This document shows, piece by piece, positions 1 to 11,797 of a stretch of DNA of 64,000 bases. A program made the translations under genes and the position numbers. How positions within the stretch are numbered: position 1 is the first letter of the stretch; every line of letters begins with the position of its first letter. The stretch comes from Marsupella aquatica. Lineage: Eukaryota; Marchantiophyta. The stretch is from NCBI GenBank assembly GCA_973895155.1, contig OZ316897.1, positions 13,206,001 to 13,270,000 of the forward strand, in the 5' to 3' direction. A model generated the notes under the pieces. It saw only the letters and a list, made by a program, of their open reading frames with translations, had not been told where the DNA came from and did no database searches.

Positions 1-635
1 GCAGGAGTGCCTAGTGTAAGGTCAATGTCATGGTCAGGACAGTAAAACATCCCCTTCTTGGGCTGCCCATGCGCTGAGTGATCCCAAATTGTTCGATCAT
101 GGGCAAATCCCCTCTGCTAGATAAACAGCAAGCAGTCCTTGTGCCATGCCTTAGGACACCTCATGCACTGAACCAAAAAGCCATTAGCCCCATCATTGGG
201 CCCCTGTCCACAAGTAAGACAAATATGGAGTCCACATGATGCTGTGCTAGGAACCAAACACTGCTGACAGTAAAACCGGGCACAGAGAGGGTTTGGACAT
301 TTTCTTACCTCTTCACCAATTTTTCCAGACACATGACACTTAAAGCAAGAATGTTCATCATTCTTGCAATCAACACAAAGCCATTCTCCAACATGGCCAT
401 CAGCCAGGGATATAGTTGGGCATAGCCATTGCTGACCCAAAGGACAGGAAACATTCTTATGGAAATGTCGGTGGCAAGGCCCATCACAAACAATGAGATC
501 CCCTCCCTCATCACAAATCGCACATACATGTGGACTATTCTGGTTAATCTCAATGTCTGAATATAAGGACAATTGAGGTGCTTGAGAGGATTCACCTCTA
601 CAACGATTCATGGCCTTCTGCTTATTGCGAGCCAT
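1..635 (-). pseudogene. EDM2-like PHD finger gene carried by the left CACTA element (partial, premature stop)
   Basis: I take the ATG at 635-633; upstream in frame there is only a GTG. The protein begins with a short basic stretch, then CAICDEGG near residue 38 opens a PHD-type Cys/His array. Further CxxC pairs and the pattern C-x-R-C-P-K-A-W-H-K-D-C follow. This spacing resembles the zinc-finger block of plant EDM2 (ENHANCED DOWNY MILDEW 2), a chromatin reader that affects transcription across silenced repeats in introns. A TAG at 117-119 interrupts the frame, but homology to the PHD gene at 31745-32425 continues beyond it (DRTIWDHSAHG against DRHIYDHSAHG) to the window edge. So the stop is a later nonsense change, not the natural end. 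No methyltransferase-like C-terminal part of EDM2 is visible. Confidence 0.65.
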
Positions 636-3080
636 GGTCCTGCACACTCAGACCTACATCAGATTGTGAAACACGAAGGAATAACAGGGTGCAGCATGAC
701 ACAAAGGAATGAGGGTGCAGCATAAAATATGACATGTAACCACAAGGGTGCAGCATAAACCAATGCTTTATGGATGGCAAAGCATTTAGGGCTGAGCAGA
801 GCCCTAACCTTGGCCTATGATTGGAAGCAATCACAAATATTGCAACCTGTATGCCTTCGCTTGTTGTACAGCAGTGCTCACTCACCCTGCCTTTTTAAAA
901 TCTGTAAGGGCAACACAGAACAAATAGCAATTGAGTTTCAGCAAAGCATTCATTTGGCTCTCAGGTTTTAAAATGGACAAACAAACACAAGGATGTGCAC
1001 AACAAAGCACAGAGAGCAACAAAACTCCAGCAAACTGGGACTCAGGCAAGAGACACGAATTTTAGCAGCAAAATCAAATCAAGATAATTCGGACCTGTAA
1101 GTTCAACATGCAGTGCTCACTCACCCTGCCCTTTTTTAAATCTGTAAAAACCAAGTTTTATTGCGTGCCTTCTACATCTTAAGCTGCTGCACACATCTGT
1201 TACAGAACCATAAGTTGCTTTACTCTCAACAAGCTAGCTGCTGGTCCACCCACTTTTTCAAACTGCTGGTCCACCCACTTTTTCAAAAGCTGCACTGTAC
1301 TCTATCTTCGTGCAGTCGTGGCATTACCGGGCTGCTGTCAGAGACCCTTACAAAGAATTTAAAATTGACCAAGCTGATTTTAGTTTAGTTTCGTCTAGTT
1401 TGCAGACCAAAGGAAATAATGTGGCTGTATTCATGGAGTTGTATTCATTGCTGTGTATGGATGTTGTGTGAACGTCAGATAGTTAGCTGTAAATTACCAT
1501 AGTTGAAGAGCAAGGCTTGTACAAAAGCCACTGAGGAATTCTCTGAGGTGGCACAGCAGTTGGCAAACCATACACAAAACTCTGAAACTTTTTGGCAACA
1601 GAATTCTATAGAGTCGTTGCCGGAATCCAGTGAGGATTCACCATACATGCCTGCACTTCTCTTCAATAAAAAAAAGAGAAAAGAAAAGGGCTATGATACA
1701 GAGGGATGTCAAAAGAAGAGTAAGGAAACCAATTGATTGAGGAACACAGACAGACTAAGGAAAACATCATACAATGGAAAAATAAGGACTACATTGTAAT
1801 AATAAGAGATCAAGCTCACCTTGCACCACAAAGATTGTCACGAGTCACCTCGCAGTTCCTCGCAGCTTAGGTCCAGGATGACATTTCAATATGGAGGAAA
1901 GGAGTTTACTCATTTAAAATAGAGAAGGAGTGGCATCTACAGGGACTTTGGGAGCACACTCAAAAGGTTCGCGATACATCAGGTTATCTTTCTAGGTCAG
2001 ACACTGCCAATAGAATTTTGAACACAACAAACACAGCAAACACTGCCAGATATAGAATTTTGAACACAAGGGTACGGCATCCAGATTTGCCTAAACTCAA
2101 TCAACTTAATAGCATATTTTTATGTTCAATTAGGCAGCACTAAATAGAACAGCCTTTCACGCAGTCAGAATAATTGGCAATAATTGCCAAACGACAACAA
2201 GACAACAAACTGAGCTGAACATAGCAGACAAAACAAACTGCACTCAATAGTAGACTAATACGGCAAGTAGCAATCAGAAATCAACAGCAGACAGACAGAG
2301 GACAACTCGGTCAAAACTCGGGCACTTGATTTAGTTGTGGTAAATAGGAGAAAGCTAAGAAACAGAGAGAGAAAAAACCATTTCTTAGCAATTGGATCTG
2401 TCTGCGATCTCCGCTGCCTGATTACAATCAAGAAGATTTTGCCAAAACAAACGATAAAGCTGAGGTGGAGTCATTCAAAGCCCAAGTCTTGATACTTTGT
2501 CAGAAGCATGATCAATGGAGCGCTCAGCTACGGAGGCATGGGGTTTTGGAGGACGAAAGGCTTTCGCGGGCAGTGCAGGCAGCCGTTCAGGTTTGGGAAG
2601 ATTTTGCCAAAACAAACAATAAAGCTTGAAGATAGTTAAATTTCTTAGGTCTCTGATAGTTAATGGAAGGTCGCAGTGGAGCCAGCATGGGACAGGGAAG
2701 GAAATGCAGGCACTTGTGATGCAATAGGCTACAGAGGGCGAGAAGGTGGACAACCAATTGAAACTCAACAAACTCAAAGAACATGTAGCGAATGGCAATA
2801 GAATAGAAGATCAGAGAACATGTAGCAAATGGAGAGGGATAGATAGAGAAAAAACATAAGCAGAGAGCTCTGGCACACAGCAACACAGGTCCCAACACAG
2901 CACATTGCAAGTCCCAGGCTGGGGTGGAGCCGGAAGTGGAGAGCACAGAGCAACCAGGCAAATCACAACATGGGCGCCAATGGGAATAAGGTCATACCTC
3001 TTTGCAGCTCTTGACCGACCAACAGCTCCTCACCGACCAGCGCTGCTGCAACTCCTCCCTGATGTAACCTCTTGCAGCTC
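636..3080. other. Non-coding leader of the left CACTA element
   Basis: I see no credible gene here. Two direct repeats stand out: a 36-37 bp copy at 872-907 and 1111-1147 (starting cagtgctcactcaccctgcc), and about 33 bp at 2431-2463 repeated near 2596-2628 (gaagattttgccaaaacaaa). Both look like local duplications in an intron or leader region. Confidence 0.5.
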
Positions 3081-3084
3081 CCGT

Positions 3085-3190
3085 AGCTCCTCCCGCAGCT
3101 CCGAAGCTCCTCCCGCAGCTCCGAAGCTCCTCCCGCAGCTCCGAAGCTCCTCCCGCAGCTCTGCAACTCCTCCAACAGCTCCGCAGCTCC
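3085..3190. repeat. 20-bp GC-rich minisatellite
   Basis: The unit AGCTCCTCCCGCAGCTCCGA starts at 3085, 3105, 3125 and 3145, then decays. Because 20 is not a multiple of 3, it opens long frames on both strands that look like Arg/Glu/Ser-rich proteins. These are a repeat artefact. A related C-rich stretch continues to about 3560. Confidence 0.85.
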
Positions 3191-3289
3191 CGATGTAATA
3201 CCTCCCGTAGCTGCCACAGCTCCTTCACGAACAGTGAGACTAGTTGCTGTCACTGCCTCCGATCCACGAGCTTCCACTGTTTTTGCCTT

Positions 3290-3560
3290 CCACAATGATA
3301 GGGGTCCCCAACGCGCGAATGCCTTCCCTTCCCTCCTGCAACTCAAACATGTGCTCGGAAGAGTGTCAAAACTCCTCCCCTCCCGCAACTCCAACCTGTG
3401 CTCCTGCAGGTCTAAATGGTGAGACCAACGCGCGAATGCCTTCCCTTCCCTCCCGCAACTCCAATCTGTGCTCCCGGGGCAAATGTGCTCGAAAGAGTGT
3501 CGCAGCTCATCCCCTCCCGCAAATCCCACCTATGCTCCCAGGGCAAATGTGCTCGCCTTC
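3290..3560. repeat. Imperfect tandem duplication, C-rich
   Basis: Segments beginning gcgcgaatgccttcccttcc recur near 3313 and 3430, each followed by a variant of ctcccgcaactccaa and of caaatgtgctcg. It resembles the minisatellite just upstream. No gene is supported. Confidence 0.6.
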
Positions 3561-4229
3561 GTTCCCTGCGCTTGGTGGAATGGAGCACAAAGCTGCGCAG
3601 CCCTAAGCCCTTGCAATGTGCACACAAAGGCATGCCAAGACATAAGCACATATCGCGTTGCCCTCTCGATGTTTGTTGAGGAAAAAGGGCTCCTGTTGGT
3701 ACGCAAGACCACTTGAGCGGGATAAACCTAATTGCTGGACCCCTAAACCCCGTAAAGGTAAGGTATTTTGTTGGATGGGGATGGTGGATATTGTGGGTCA
3801 TTAATTAGGGTTATTTTTTGAGACTAGTTAATAACAATGTAACAAAACCCCCCCATAAGGCCCATAGATAATACCAACTAAATAAGTTAATAACAAGGTC
3901 GGGACGCCCCCATAAGGCCCTAGGGAAGGCACTGAAGGTAAATAGCTCATAATGTCGCAACACCCCCATAAGGTCATGGCTGTTTGTGTAGGTGCCCATA
4001 ACCCGCCCCTCATTTAAACCTCCTTAATGGGAGGTGAGGGTGTTGTGGATTACATTAGTGTAATTAACTATGTACCGGCCATGTTTTTTGGGTGATAGGT
4101 TATGTCTGCAAAAAGGACCATATGCATGAACACAATTTTGGACTACCTTATTAGTCTCACCATGACTATATGACCTCCAATATGCCAACATTAATGGCTT
4201 CCAAGATGACAGCGTGAGTGACCCCACTT

Positions 4230-7200
4230 TTAGTCATTCATATTGAAGCACTATTTAATTCACAAATGACCCAATGAACTCCCTTGTACCTCCAAAGAGA
4301 ACCCCCCAATAGCCTTTGTAAGGACCACATTTCCAATCATTTGGAACTTCTTACCTGTAGTATGACAACCAAAATGACCCTAATTTGAGGTGTTTTCATT
4401 AATGACACACCATGAGGGACCTGTCTAATGACCACAAATATGACTATAAAAATGACCCTATATGTAGTCATTGGCATTAATGACACACCATTATGTGAAA
4501 ATGACCCAATGAAGAGTACATTACCTCTCGGAGTGCCCCCTTACAATTCATTTGGAATTTAATAGAATATATCCAAATCCAAATATCGGCACAAACATGA
4601 CATAGTTATATAGAAGGACATAGTCTTCCACTAGTATTGCATTATATATCTCTTGGAGAGACAAAAACAATTTTTGTTTGCCGTTTGGATAGGACAGTAT
4701 GCATGCAGGGTACGTGACACTTTTGGCAAATCACTCCAAAGTTGTATGACTTGGGAGTGATTTCCCCAAAGTTACATTGTGCCTAAAGTAAATGCAAAAC
4801 ACAGCTCCAAAGTGCTACTGGTGCAACTAGTGGTTGGAGAATGGTAAATATAGTATTTTGCACCTAGTAGAGGGGTTGTGAGCTCTATGTGGGGCCACAT
4901 GGCACTCTAGGGCCCGCCTCCAACCCTTAGCCCCAAATTGGTCATTCATGCTTGTCTCCAATGACTGCACTAGGGACATCTCAAATGACTCAAAGTCCAG
5001 TCATTTGCCTTATATGACATCCCATATGACCAATTCAATGACCCTGCTTGTAGTCATTGGCAATTATGACACGACTTTGTTAAAAAATGACCCAATGAAG
5101 GTCCTAGTACGTCAAGAAAGAGGCCGCTTTAGATTTCTTGTAAAATAGGAATATTCCTATTCCTTTAACCAACACACATGTCCACCGTAGAGGGAAGCAC
5201 CACTACCATGCCCATCCCATTGGTGTTGCACTACCTCGTTGAGGAACTAAACAAATGGCTCCATTTGCCTTAGGAACATAAGATATTCATGATCCATGTT
5301 GGTGCTTTTGGCAAATCACTCCAAAGTTGTATGACTTGGGAGTGATTTCCCCAATGTTGCATCATCCCTTAAGTAAACGCAAAAACTCACATGAGGTACG
5401 GTGCTAATGGTGCAACTAGTGGTTGGAGAATAGTAAATATAGTATTTTGCACATAGTGGAGGGGTTGCGAGCTCTATGTGGGGCCACATGGGACTCTAGG
5501 GCCCACCTTCAGCCCCTAGCCCCAAACTTGTCATTTGTGCTTCTGTTTAATGACTGCATGAAGGGCCACACAAATGACCACAAGTCTAGTCACTTGACTT
5601 ATATGACTTCCCATATGACAGTTTTAATGACTTGACTTTTGGTCATTTGCATTTATGACAAGTCATTGGTCACATATGACCCAATAAAGGCCCTAGTACC
5701 TCCAAAGAGAACCCGCAATTGCAAGGTTGGAATATTCCTCTTCCCTAAACCCGCACCCACACCATACTGAGAAGCACGATTCCCCTGCCCATTCCATTGG
5801 TGCAGCACCACCTCTTGGAGAACCAAAAAACAAGTTTTATTTGCCTTTGGATGTGATGGTGTGCATGCATGGACACACTTTTGGCAAATCACTCCAAAGT
5901 CATATGACTTGGGAGTGATTTCCCCAAAGGTGCATCATGCCTTAAGTAAACACCAAAACATGTGTCCAAAGTGTTTATGTTGCAACTAGTGGTTGGACAA
6001 TGATGAGTATTATAGTGTCCCGCACCCAGTGGAGGGGTTCTCACCTCTATGTGGGGCCCAATCGCACTCTAGGGCCCACCTCCAGCCCCTAGCCCCAAAC
6101 TGGTCATTAGTGCTTGTGTTTAATGACTGCATGAGGGACCACACAAATGACCACAAGTCCAGTCACTTGACTTATATGACAGTCCATGTGACAAATTTAA
6201 TGACCCTACTTGTAGTCATTGGTATTTATGACGGGCCATTGCTCACATATGACCCAATAAAGGCCCTAGTATCTCCAAAGAGAGCCAACTTTAGATTCCT
6301 TGCAAGGTTGGAATATTCCTCTTCCCTAAACCCGCACCCACACCATACTGAGAAGCACGACTCCCCTGCCCATTCCATTGGTGCAGCACCACCTCTTGGA
6401 GAACCAAAAAACAAGTTTTATTTGCCTTTGGATGTGATGGTGTGCATGCATGGACACACTTTTGGCAAATCACTCCAAAGTCATATGACTTGGGAGTGAT
6501 TTCCCCAAAGGTGCATCATGCCTTAAGTAAATGCCAAAACATGTGTCCAAAGTGCTTATGTTGCAACTAGTGATTGGACAATGATGAGTATAGTGTCCCG
6601 CACCCAGTGGAGGGGTTCTCACCTCTATGTGGGGCCCAATCGCACTCTAGGGCCCACCTCCAGCCCCTAGCCCCAAACTGGTCATTAGTGCTTATGTTTA
6701 ATGACTGCATGAGGGACCACACAAATGACCACAAGTCCAGTCACTTGACTTATATGACAGTCCATGTGACAAATTTAATGACCCTACTTGTAGTCATTGG
6801 TATTTATGACGGGCCATTGCTCACATATGACCCAATAAAGGCCCTAGTATCTCCAAAGAGAGCCAACTTTAGATTCCTTGCAAGGTTGGAATATTCCTCT
6901 TCCCTAAACCCGCACCCACACCATACTGAGAAGCACGACTCCCCTGCCCATTCCATTGGTGCAGCACCACCTCTTGGAGAACCAAAAAACAAGTTTTATT
7001 TGCCTTTGGATGTGATGGTGTGCATGCATGGACACACTTTTGGCAAATCACTCCAAAGTCATATGACTTGGGAGTGATTTCCCCAAAGGTGCATCATGCC
7101 TTAAGTAAACGCCAAAACATGTGTCCAAAGTGCTTATGTTGCAACTAGTGGTTGGACAATGATGAGTATAGTGTCCCGCACCCAGTGGAGGGGTTCTCAC

Positions 7201-8950
7201 CTCTATGTGGGGCCCAATCGCACGCTAGGGCCCACCTCCAGCCCCTAGCCCCAAACTGGTCATTAGTGCTTGTGTTTAATGACTGCATGAGGGACCACAC
7301 AAATGACCACAAGTCCAGTCACTTGACTTATATGACAGTCCATGTGACAAATTTAATGACCCTACTTGTAGTCATTGGTATTTATGACGGGCCATTGCTC
7401 ACATATGACCCAATAAAGGCCCTAGTATCTCCAAAGAGAGCCAACTTTAGATTCCTTGCAAGGTTGGAATATTCCTCTTCCCTAAACCCGCACCCACACC
7501 ATACTGAGAAGCACGACTCCCCTGCCCATTCCATTGGTGCAGCACCACCTCTTGGAGAACCAAAAAACAAGTTTTATTTGCCTTTGGATGTGATGGTGTG
7601 CATGCATGGACACACTTTTGGCAAATCACTCCAAAGTCATATGACTTGGGAGTGATTTCCCCAAAGGTGCATCATGCCTTAAGTAAACACCAAAACATGT
7701 GTCCAAAGTGTTTATGTTGCAACTAGTGGTTGGACAATGATGAGTATTATAGTGTCCCGCACCCAGTGGAGGGGTTCTCACCTCTATGTGGGGCCCAATC
7801 GCACTCTAGGGCCCACCTCCAGCCCCTAGCCCCAAACTGGTCATTAGTGCTTGTGTTTAATGACTGCATGAGGGACCACACAAATGACCACAAGTCCAGT
7901 CACTTGACTTATATGACAGTCCATGTGACAAATTTAATGACCCTACTTGTAGTCATTGGTATTTATGACGGGCCATTGCTCACATATGACCCAATAAAGG
8001 CCCTAGTATCTCCAAAGAGAGCCAACTTTAGATTCCTTGCAAGGTTGGAATATTCCTCTTCCCTAAACCCGCACCCACACCATACTGAGAAGCACGACTC
8101 CCCTGCCCATTCCATTGGTGCAACACCACCTCTTGGAGAACCAAAAAACAAGTTTTATTTGCCTTTGGATGTGATGGTATGCATGCACGGTGACACTTTT
8201 GGCAAATCACTCCAAAGTCATACGACTTGGGAGTGATTTCCCCAAAGGTGCATCATGCCTTAAGTAAATGCCAAAACATGTGTCCAAAGTGCTTACGTCG
8301 CAACTAGTGGTTGGACAATGATGAGTATAGTGTCCCGCACCCAGTGGAGGGGTTCTCACCTCTATGTGGGGCCCCATCGCACTCTAGGGCCCACCTCCAA
8401 CCCCTAGCCCCAAACTGGTCATTAGTGCTTGTGTTTAATGACTGCATGAGGGACCACACAAATGACCACAAGTCTAGTCACTTGACTTATATGACAGTCC
8501 ATATGACAAATTTAATGACCCTACTTGTAGTCATTGGTATTTGTGATGCAAATGTTTTTAGAAATGACCCAATAAAGATTACACTAGCTCCTTGAATGCC
8601 CCATCACTATTCATTTGCAAATTAAAATATTGCCCATCCAAACATTGGCACAAACATGACACAATTACAACAAAGGATGACAAACTTCCATTGGTATTGC
8701 CCTACTTCTTGGAGAGACAAAAAGACTTCATTTGCCTTTGGATACGATAGTATGCATCTATATATGGTAACACTTCTGGCAAATCACTCCAAAGGTGTAT
8801 ATCTTGAGAGTGATTTCCCCAAAGCTAGGTGCATCACGCCTTAAGTAAATGCAAGACATGTGTTCAAATTGCTAATGCCGCAACCAGTGGGAGGACAATG
8901 ATGAGTATTGTGTCCCGCATTTAGTGGAAGGGTTATCAACTATATCAATG
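4230..8950. repeat. 578-581 bp tandem array in the CACTA subterminal region
   Basis: The marker tgcaactagtggttgg, or its variants, begins at about 4820, 5411, 5981, 6562, 7140, 7718, 8299 and 8879. Spacings are 591, 570, 581, 578, 578, 581 and 580 bp. The units from 5981 to 8299 are nearly identical, while outer units are diverged, as expected for an array homogenised in its middle. Each unit holds many TGAC/GTCA sites, the motif repeated right up to the element end. In En/Spm elements subterminal repeats are bound by the element's own second protein, so this is most likely an enlarged subterminal region. Open frames of 167-168 codons inside the units only reflect sequence identity. Confidence 0.9.
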
Positions 8951-9049
8951 ACTCTACAATTATGATCGATGTATGGAATAACTACTGAGTATTTTAATCT
9001 TCATATCTCTTGGGTTCTTTAATGACTCTATAAGTAGTCATTTATGCAA

Positions 9050-9535
9050 TAAGTCCATAATGACTGTATGTTATTGTAAACATTGATATATCATGATTTT
9101 TAGATTGACCCTATATTTAGTCATTTATGCGACAAGTCCATAATGACAGTATGTTGTTGTCAACACTGATATTTCCTAGTTTCAGTATTGACTATGGAGT
9201 TAGTCATTTATGAGAGAAGTCCATATTAATGACAGTATGTTCTTGTAAATACTGATATGTCCTAATTTCAAGATTGACCCTAGAGTTAGTCATTTATGAA
9301 AGAAGTCCATAATGACGGTATGCTATTGTAAACACTGATATGTCCTAATTTCAAGATTGACCCTAGAGTTAGTCATTTATGAAAGAAGTCCATAATGACG
9401 GTATGCTATTGTAAACACTGATATGTCCTAATTTCAAGATTGACCCTAGAGTTAGTCATTTATGAAAGAAGTCCATAATGACAGTATGCTATTATAAACA
9501 CTGATATATTCTCATTTTCAGATTGACCCTATGTT
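9050..9535. repeat. 83-bp tandem array
   Basis: The phrase agtccataatgac recurs with exact 83-bp spacing at 9304, 9387 and 9470, with diverged copies upstream from about 9050. Each unit carries attgaccctagagttagtca. It lies between the 578-bp array and the element end and shares the TGAC motif. Confidence 0.85.
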
Positions 9536-9933
9536 TTGTCATTTAACACCGTTGGTTAAAATGACGGAAATACATTTTTTGTCATTTATCACCGTTGACC
9601 AAAATGACCCAAATAAATTTTTGGTCATTTCAATCATTGTCCAGAGTGACTATAATGGTGCTAAACATTGATTTATCATTGTTATTATTAATTGCGTCAT
9701 TTAAGACATGTGTCTAAATTGACCATTTAGGGAAATTGGGTCATTTTGGTCACATCAGTCATTACAAACATTATACAAAATGACGCAAAAGTTAACATTT
9801 TGTCATTTCAGTCTATTGGTCATTTTGGACAGTCATTCTCTTGTCATTATTTTTGTGTCATTAGAAATTTTGGTCATTTATTCATCTCCGTCATTGGGTG
9901 ATTGGTCATAAAGGGCCCTGTTTTCTTCTAGTG
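9536..9933 (-). repeat. Subterminal TGACC repeats and CACTA terminus
   Basis: Dense, irregular copies of GTCATTTTGGTCA-like words occur in both orientations, ending in ttttcttctagtg at 9921-9933. The minus-strand reading is the terminus CACTAGAAGAAAAC. The right-hand element at 60216 has the same kind of repeats behind CACTAGTAGAAAAC. Confidence 0.8.
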
Positions 9934-10150
9934 CATCAACTATGATGTACATGTTGATGACAGAACATAAACCCAAGTATGTTGATGACAGAACATCAAC
10001 TACGATGTACATGTTGATGACAGAACATCAACCATTACTTGCACGTGGATGGAGATGTCAGTCGCATATCAGTGCATGTCAAAACATAACTCAGGATACA
10101 ACTATTGTTCAAGATAGGTTGACTTTATTATTGGTCTTGGCATGACAAGT
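9934..10150 (-). repeat. Host intron minisatellite with gacagaacat(a/c)aac
   Basis: Four copies of a word close to GTTTATGTTCTG on the minus strand (gacagaacataaac, gacagaacatcaac) lie beside the CACTA insertion. The same word recurs near the host exons at 25.5-25.9 and 45.8-46.9 kb, which argues that this is intron sequence of the same host gene. Confidence 0.5.
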
Positions 10151-10299
10151 GCGTCGGCGAACACACAATTTAGGCTACCATTCATACCCCATAGCATAAA
10201 AAGGGTGAAACACCATTGTGTCAAACTGTGGGAGGGGACAATCAACCATTACACCATTATATGGAAAATTCATTGTATTGAGAGTTGCCAACAGGCAGT

Positions 10300-11037
10300 T
10301 CACTTTACATACGAAATGCTTACACGAAGGCTACCTTGGACACAGGATCACATTTCAGGAGAGGGAACTTGCAAATGTCATCTAGAGGCCCAATGCTTGG
10401 ACAAGTCTGTCCCGAGGCTTTCTGAATTTGAAGATTGATGAGGGTACGGCGATTTGCAAGTAGGCAGTCGACATGCCTTGGTAGAATTGGGATGCCATCC
10501 AGGCCCACCCACACAAAAAGGTACCCCGGCCATGGATGATTTGCATGAATAGGTAAAAAAGGCACAACAATTTTCCTGCGCCACAAAACATAAACCATTA
10601 CACATATGGCTAGGACATATGCAAAACATGAATCAAGTGTTGAGCAGATTGTTACGAGCAAAGGGTGATTACCTTGTGTGATAAACCCAGTGCCAAATTT
10701 GAATGTTGCTGAAGGTCTTGCGCCTCGCAGCATGTAAAGGCAACCAGGTGTTCCTACTGTATTTGCCTCCAACATTATAGGTGTCGATGAATGGAATACT
10801 AACCCCATCCACAACTAAGTCTGAATAGGGAGGAATAATTTTGGTCAGGTTTTCAACGTGATGTGTTATGATGTTGCCCAATTCTTGGGTCCATCTCATC
10901 TTAGTCCATGATTCTAGACCAGGTAGGGGTGCACTGGTGTGTTCTTCATTGAGGAAAGACACCTTCTTTGTCTTCTTTGGGTGTTTTTTGTGACCAGGCA
11001 CCTTTTTCCTGCTAATGTGTTGTTGCTTTTCCCTTCC
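10300..11037 (-). CDS. Host gene, downstream exons (unknown product; weak Ulp1-like resemblance)
   Basis: A minus-strand exon runs from 11037, after the acceptor ttcttgcag, to 10673, before the donor gtaatc. It encodes a Lys-rich stretch (KKVPGHKKHPKKTKK), then a folded-looking part. A second exon probably starts at 10575 after gtggcgcag and reads through NHPWPGYLFVWVGLDG. That H-x-W followed by a hydrophobic strand and LDG is loosely like the catalytic-His strand of Ulp1/C48 SUMO proteases, but I cannot place the Cys, so this is only a hint. Exon phases agree (AG|G). The 3' end is not resolved and may lie beyond the left CACTA element. I infer that it continues the gene whose upstream exons lie at 24.9-25.9 and 45.9-46.7 kb. 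Confidence 0.4.
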
Positions 11038-11104
11038 CTGCAAGAACATCACGCATGACATTCAATGAATTAGGGAATATAATCACCCTATTCATTAAAA
11101 CTGG

Positions 11105-11797
11105 AATTTCTCTAGTCCAAAAGTTGACGTTTAAATCTATTATTTTACACCCCAAAATTCTATAACTTTGTCCCCAAAATCATACATTTTCGTGGCCAAA
11201 TGTACACTTTTTAAAGTCTAAATTTACAATTGTAATGCTCAAATTATTAAATAACTAAGTTATTAATTATAAATATTATTAATTATAAATATAAACAGAT
11301 AAAAATACAGAATAAGACAATATTAGTTTGACAATACAATAAATTCAAATGATAACATTAAAAATGACACACTCTAACCAAGGGTCATGAACACGGAACT
11401 CCAGGAAAACAAGTGATGTATTATAAAAATATATAAAACCTATTTTTACAGGGTCGAGATCACGTTGACCCCTATGTAGGGTCCAGATGGTTCTGACCGG
11501 TTGTTGAATGCATATCTGTAAAAATCTATATGGTGACCATCTCGACCCAAATGGAGGGTTCACATAATTTTGACCCGTTGTTGAATGTATATCTTTAACT
11601 TACTATTCTTTCTGTACAGGGTTAAGCCCCGAATAGACTAACCTTTTTATGAGTATATATCTATAAGTAAAACCCTATTTCTTCAGTAGAGGGTTGAGAA
11701 CATTTAGACCCAAATGGATGTTACGGTAAGCTTCACGCTTTCTTGCAAACATATACCCCTAACTAATAATCAGTGTTTGGTGTAGGGTCGAGATCAT
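11105..11797. other. Left subterminal region of the 13.4-kb element
   Basis: AT-rich, with ccaaatgtacactttttaaa near 11200 that matches words in the MITE at 24530. From 11451 a roughly 80-100 bp unit repeats imperfectly, containing gggtcgagatcacgttgacc, ttgttgaatg(c/t)atatct and related words. The units contain copies of the element's palindromic motif. No gene is visible. Confidence 0.55.

Larger units (their letters stand above)
1..9933 (-). mobile_element. CACTA (En/Spm) element, front part, runs off the left edge
   Basis: The minus strand starts at 9933 with CACTAGAAGAAAACAGGG, a CACTA-type terminus like those of the other two elements in this window. Going inward come TGACC/GGTCA subterminal repeats, an 83-bp array, a 578-581-bp array and finally an EDM2-like PHD gene at the left edge. 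The complete CACTA element at 26100-45825 has the same order, with terminus, long leader and then PHD gene. The other end is outside the window, so only the flanking CAT at 9934-9936 can be given as one half of a 3-bp target duplication. The flank at 9934 onward carries the same host intron motif (agaacataaac) as the flanks of the complete element. Confidence 0.8.

Noticed and set aside
2963-3529. 188-codon minus-strand frame rich in Glu, Leu, Arg and Ser
   Set aside because: It is produced by the 20-bp minisatellite and C-rich duplication, where frames stay open by composition.
4627-4640. CACTAGT near 4630 and CACTAGG near 4966 as the other end of the left CACTA element
   Set aside because: The sequence after them does not match AAGAAAAC-type ends and no CAT duplication precedes them. 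The true end should lie left of the window.
5993-8595. Five similar open frames of 94-168 codons in tandem on the plus strand, with antisense frames
   Set aside because: They follow exactly the 578-581 bp repeat unit. No known domain and no start context were seen, and the antisense strand is equally open. They reflect repeat identity, not genes.
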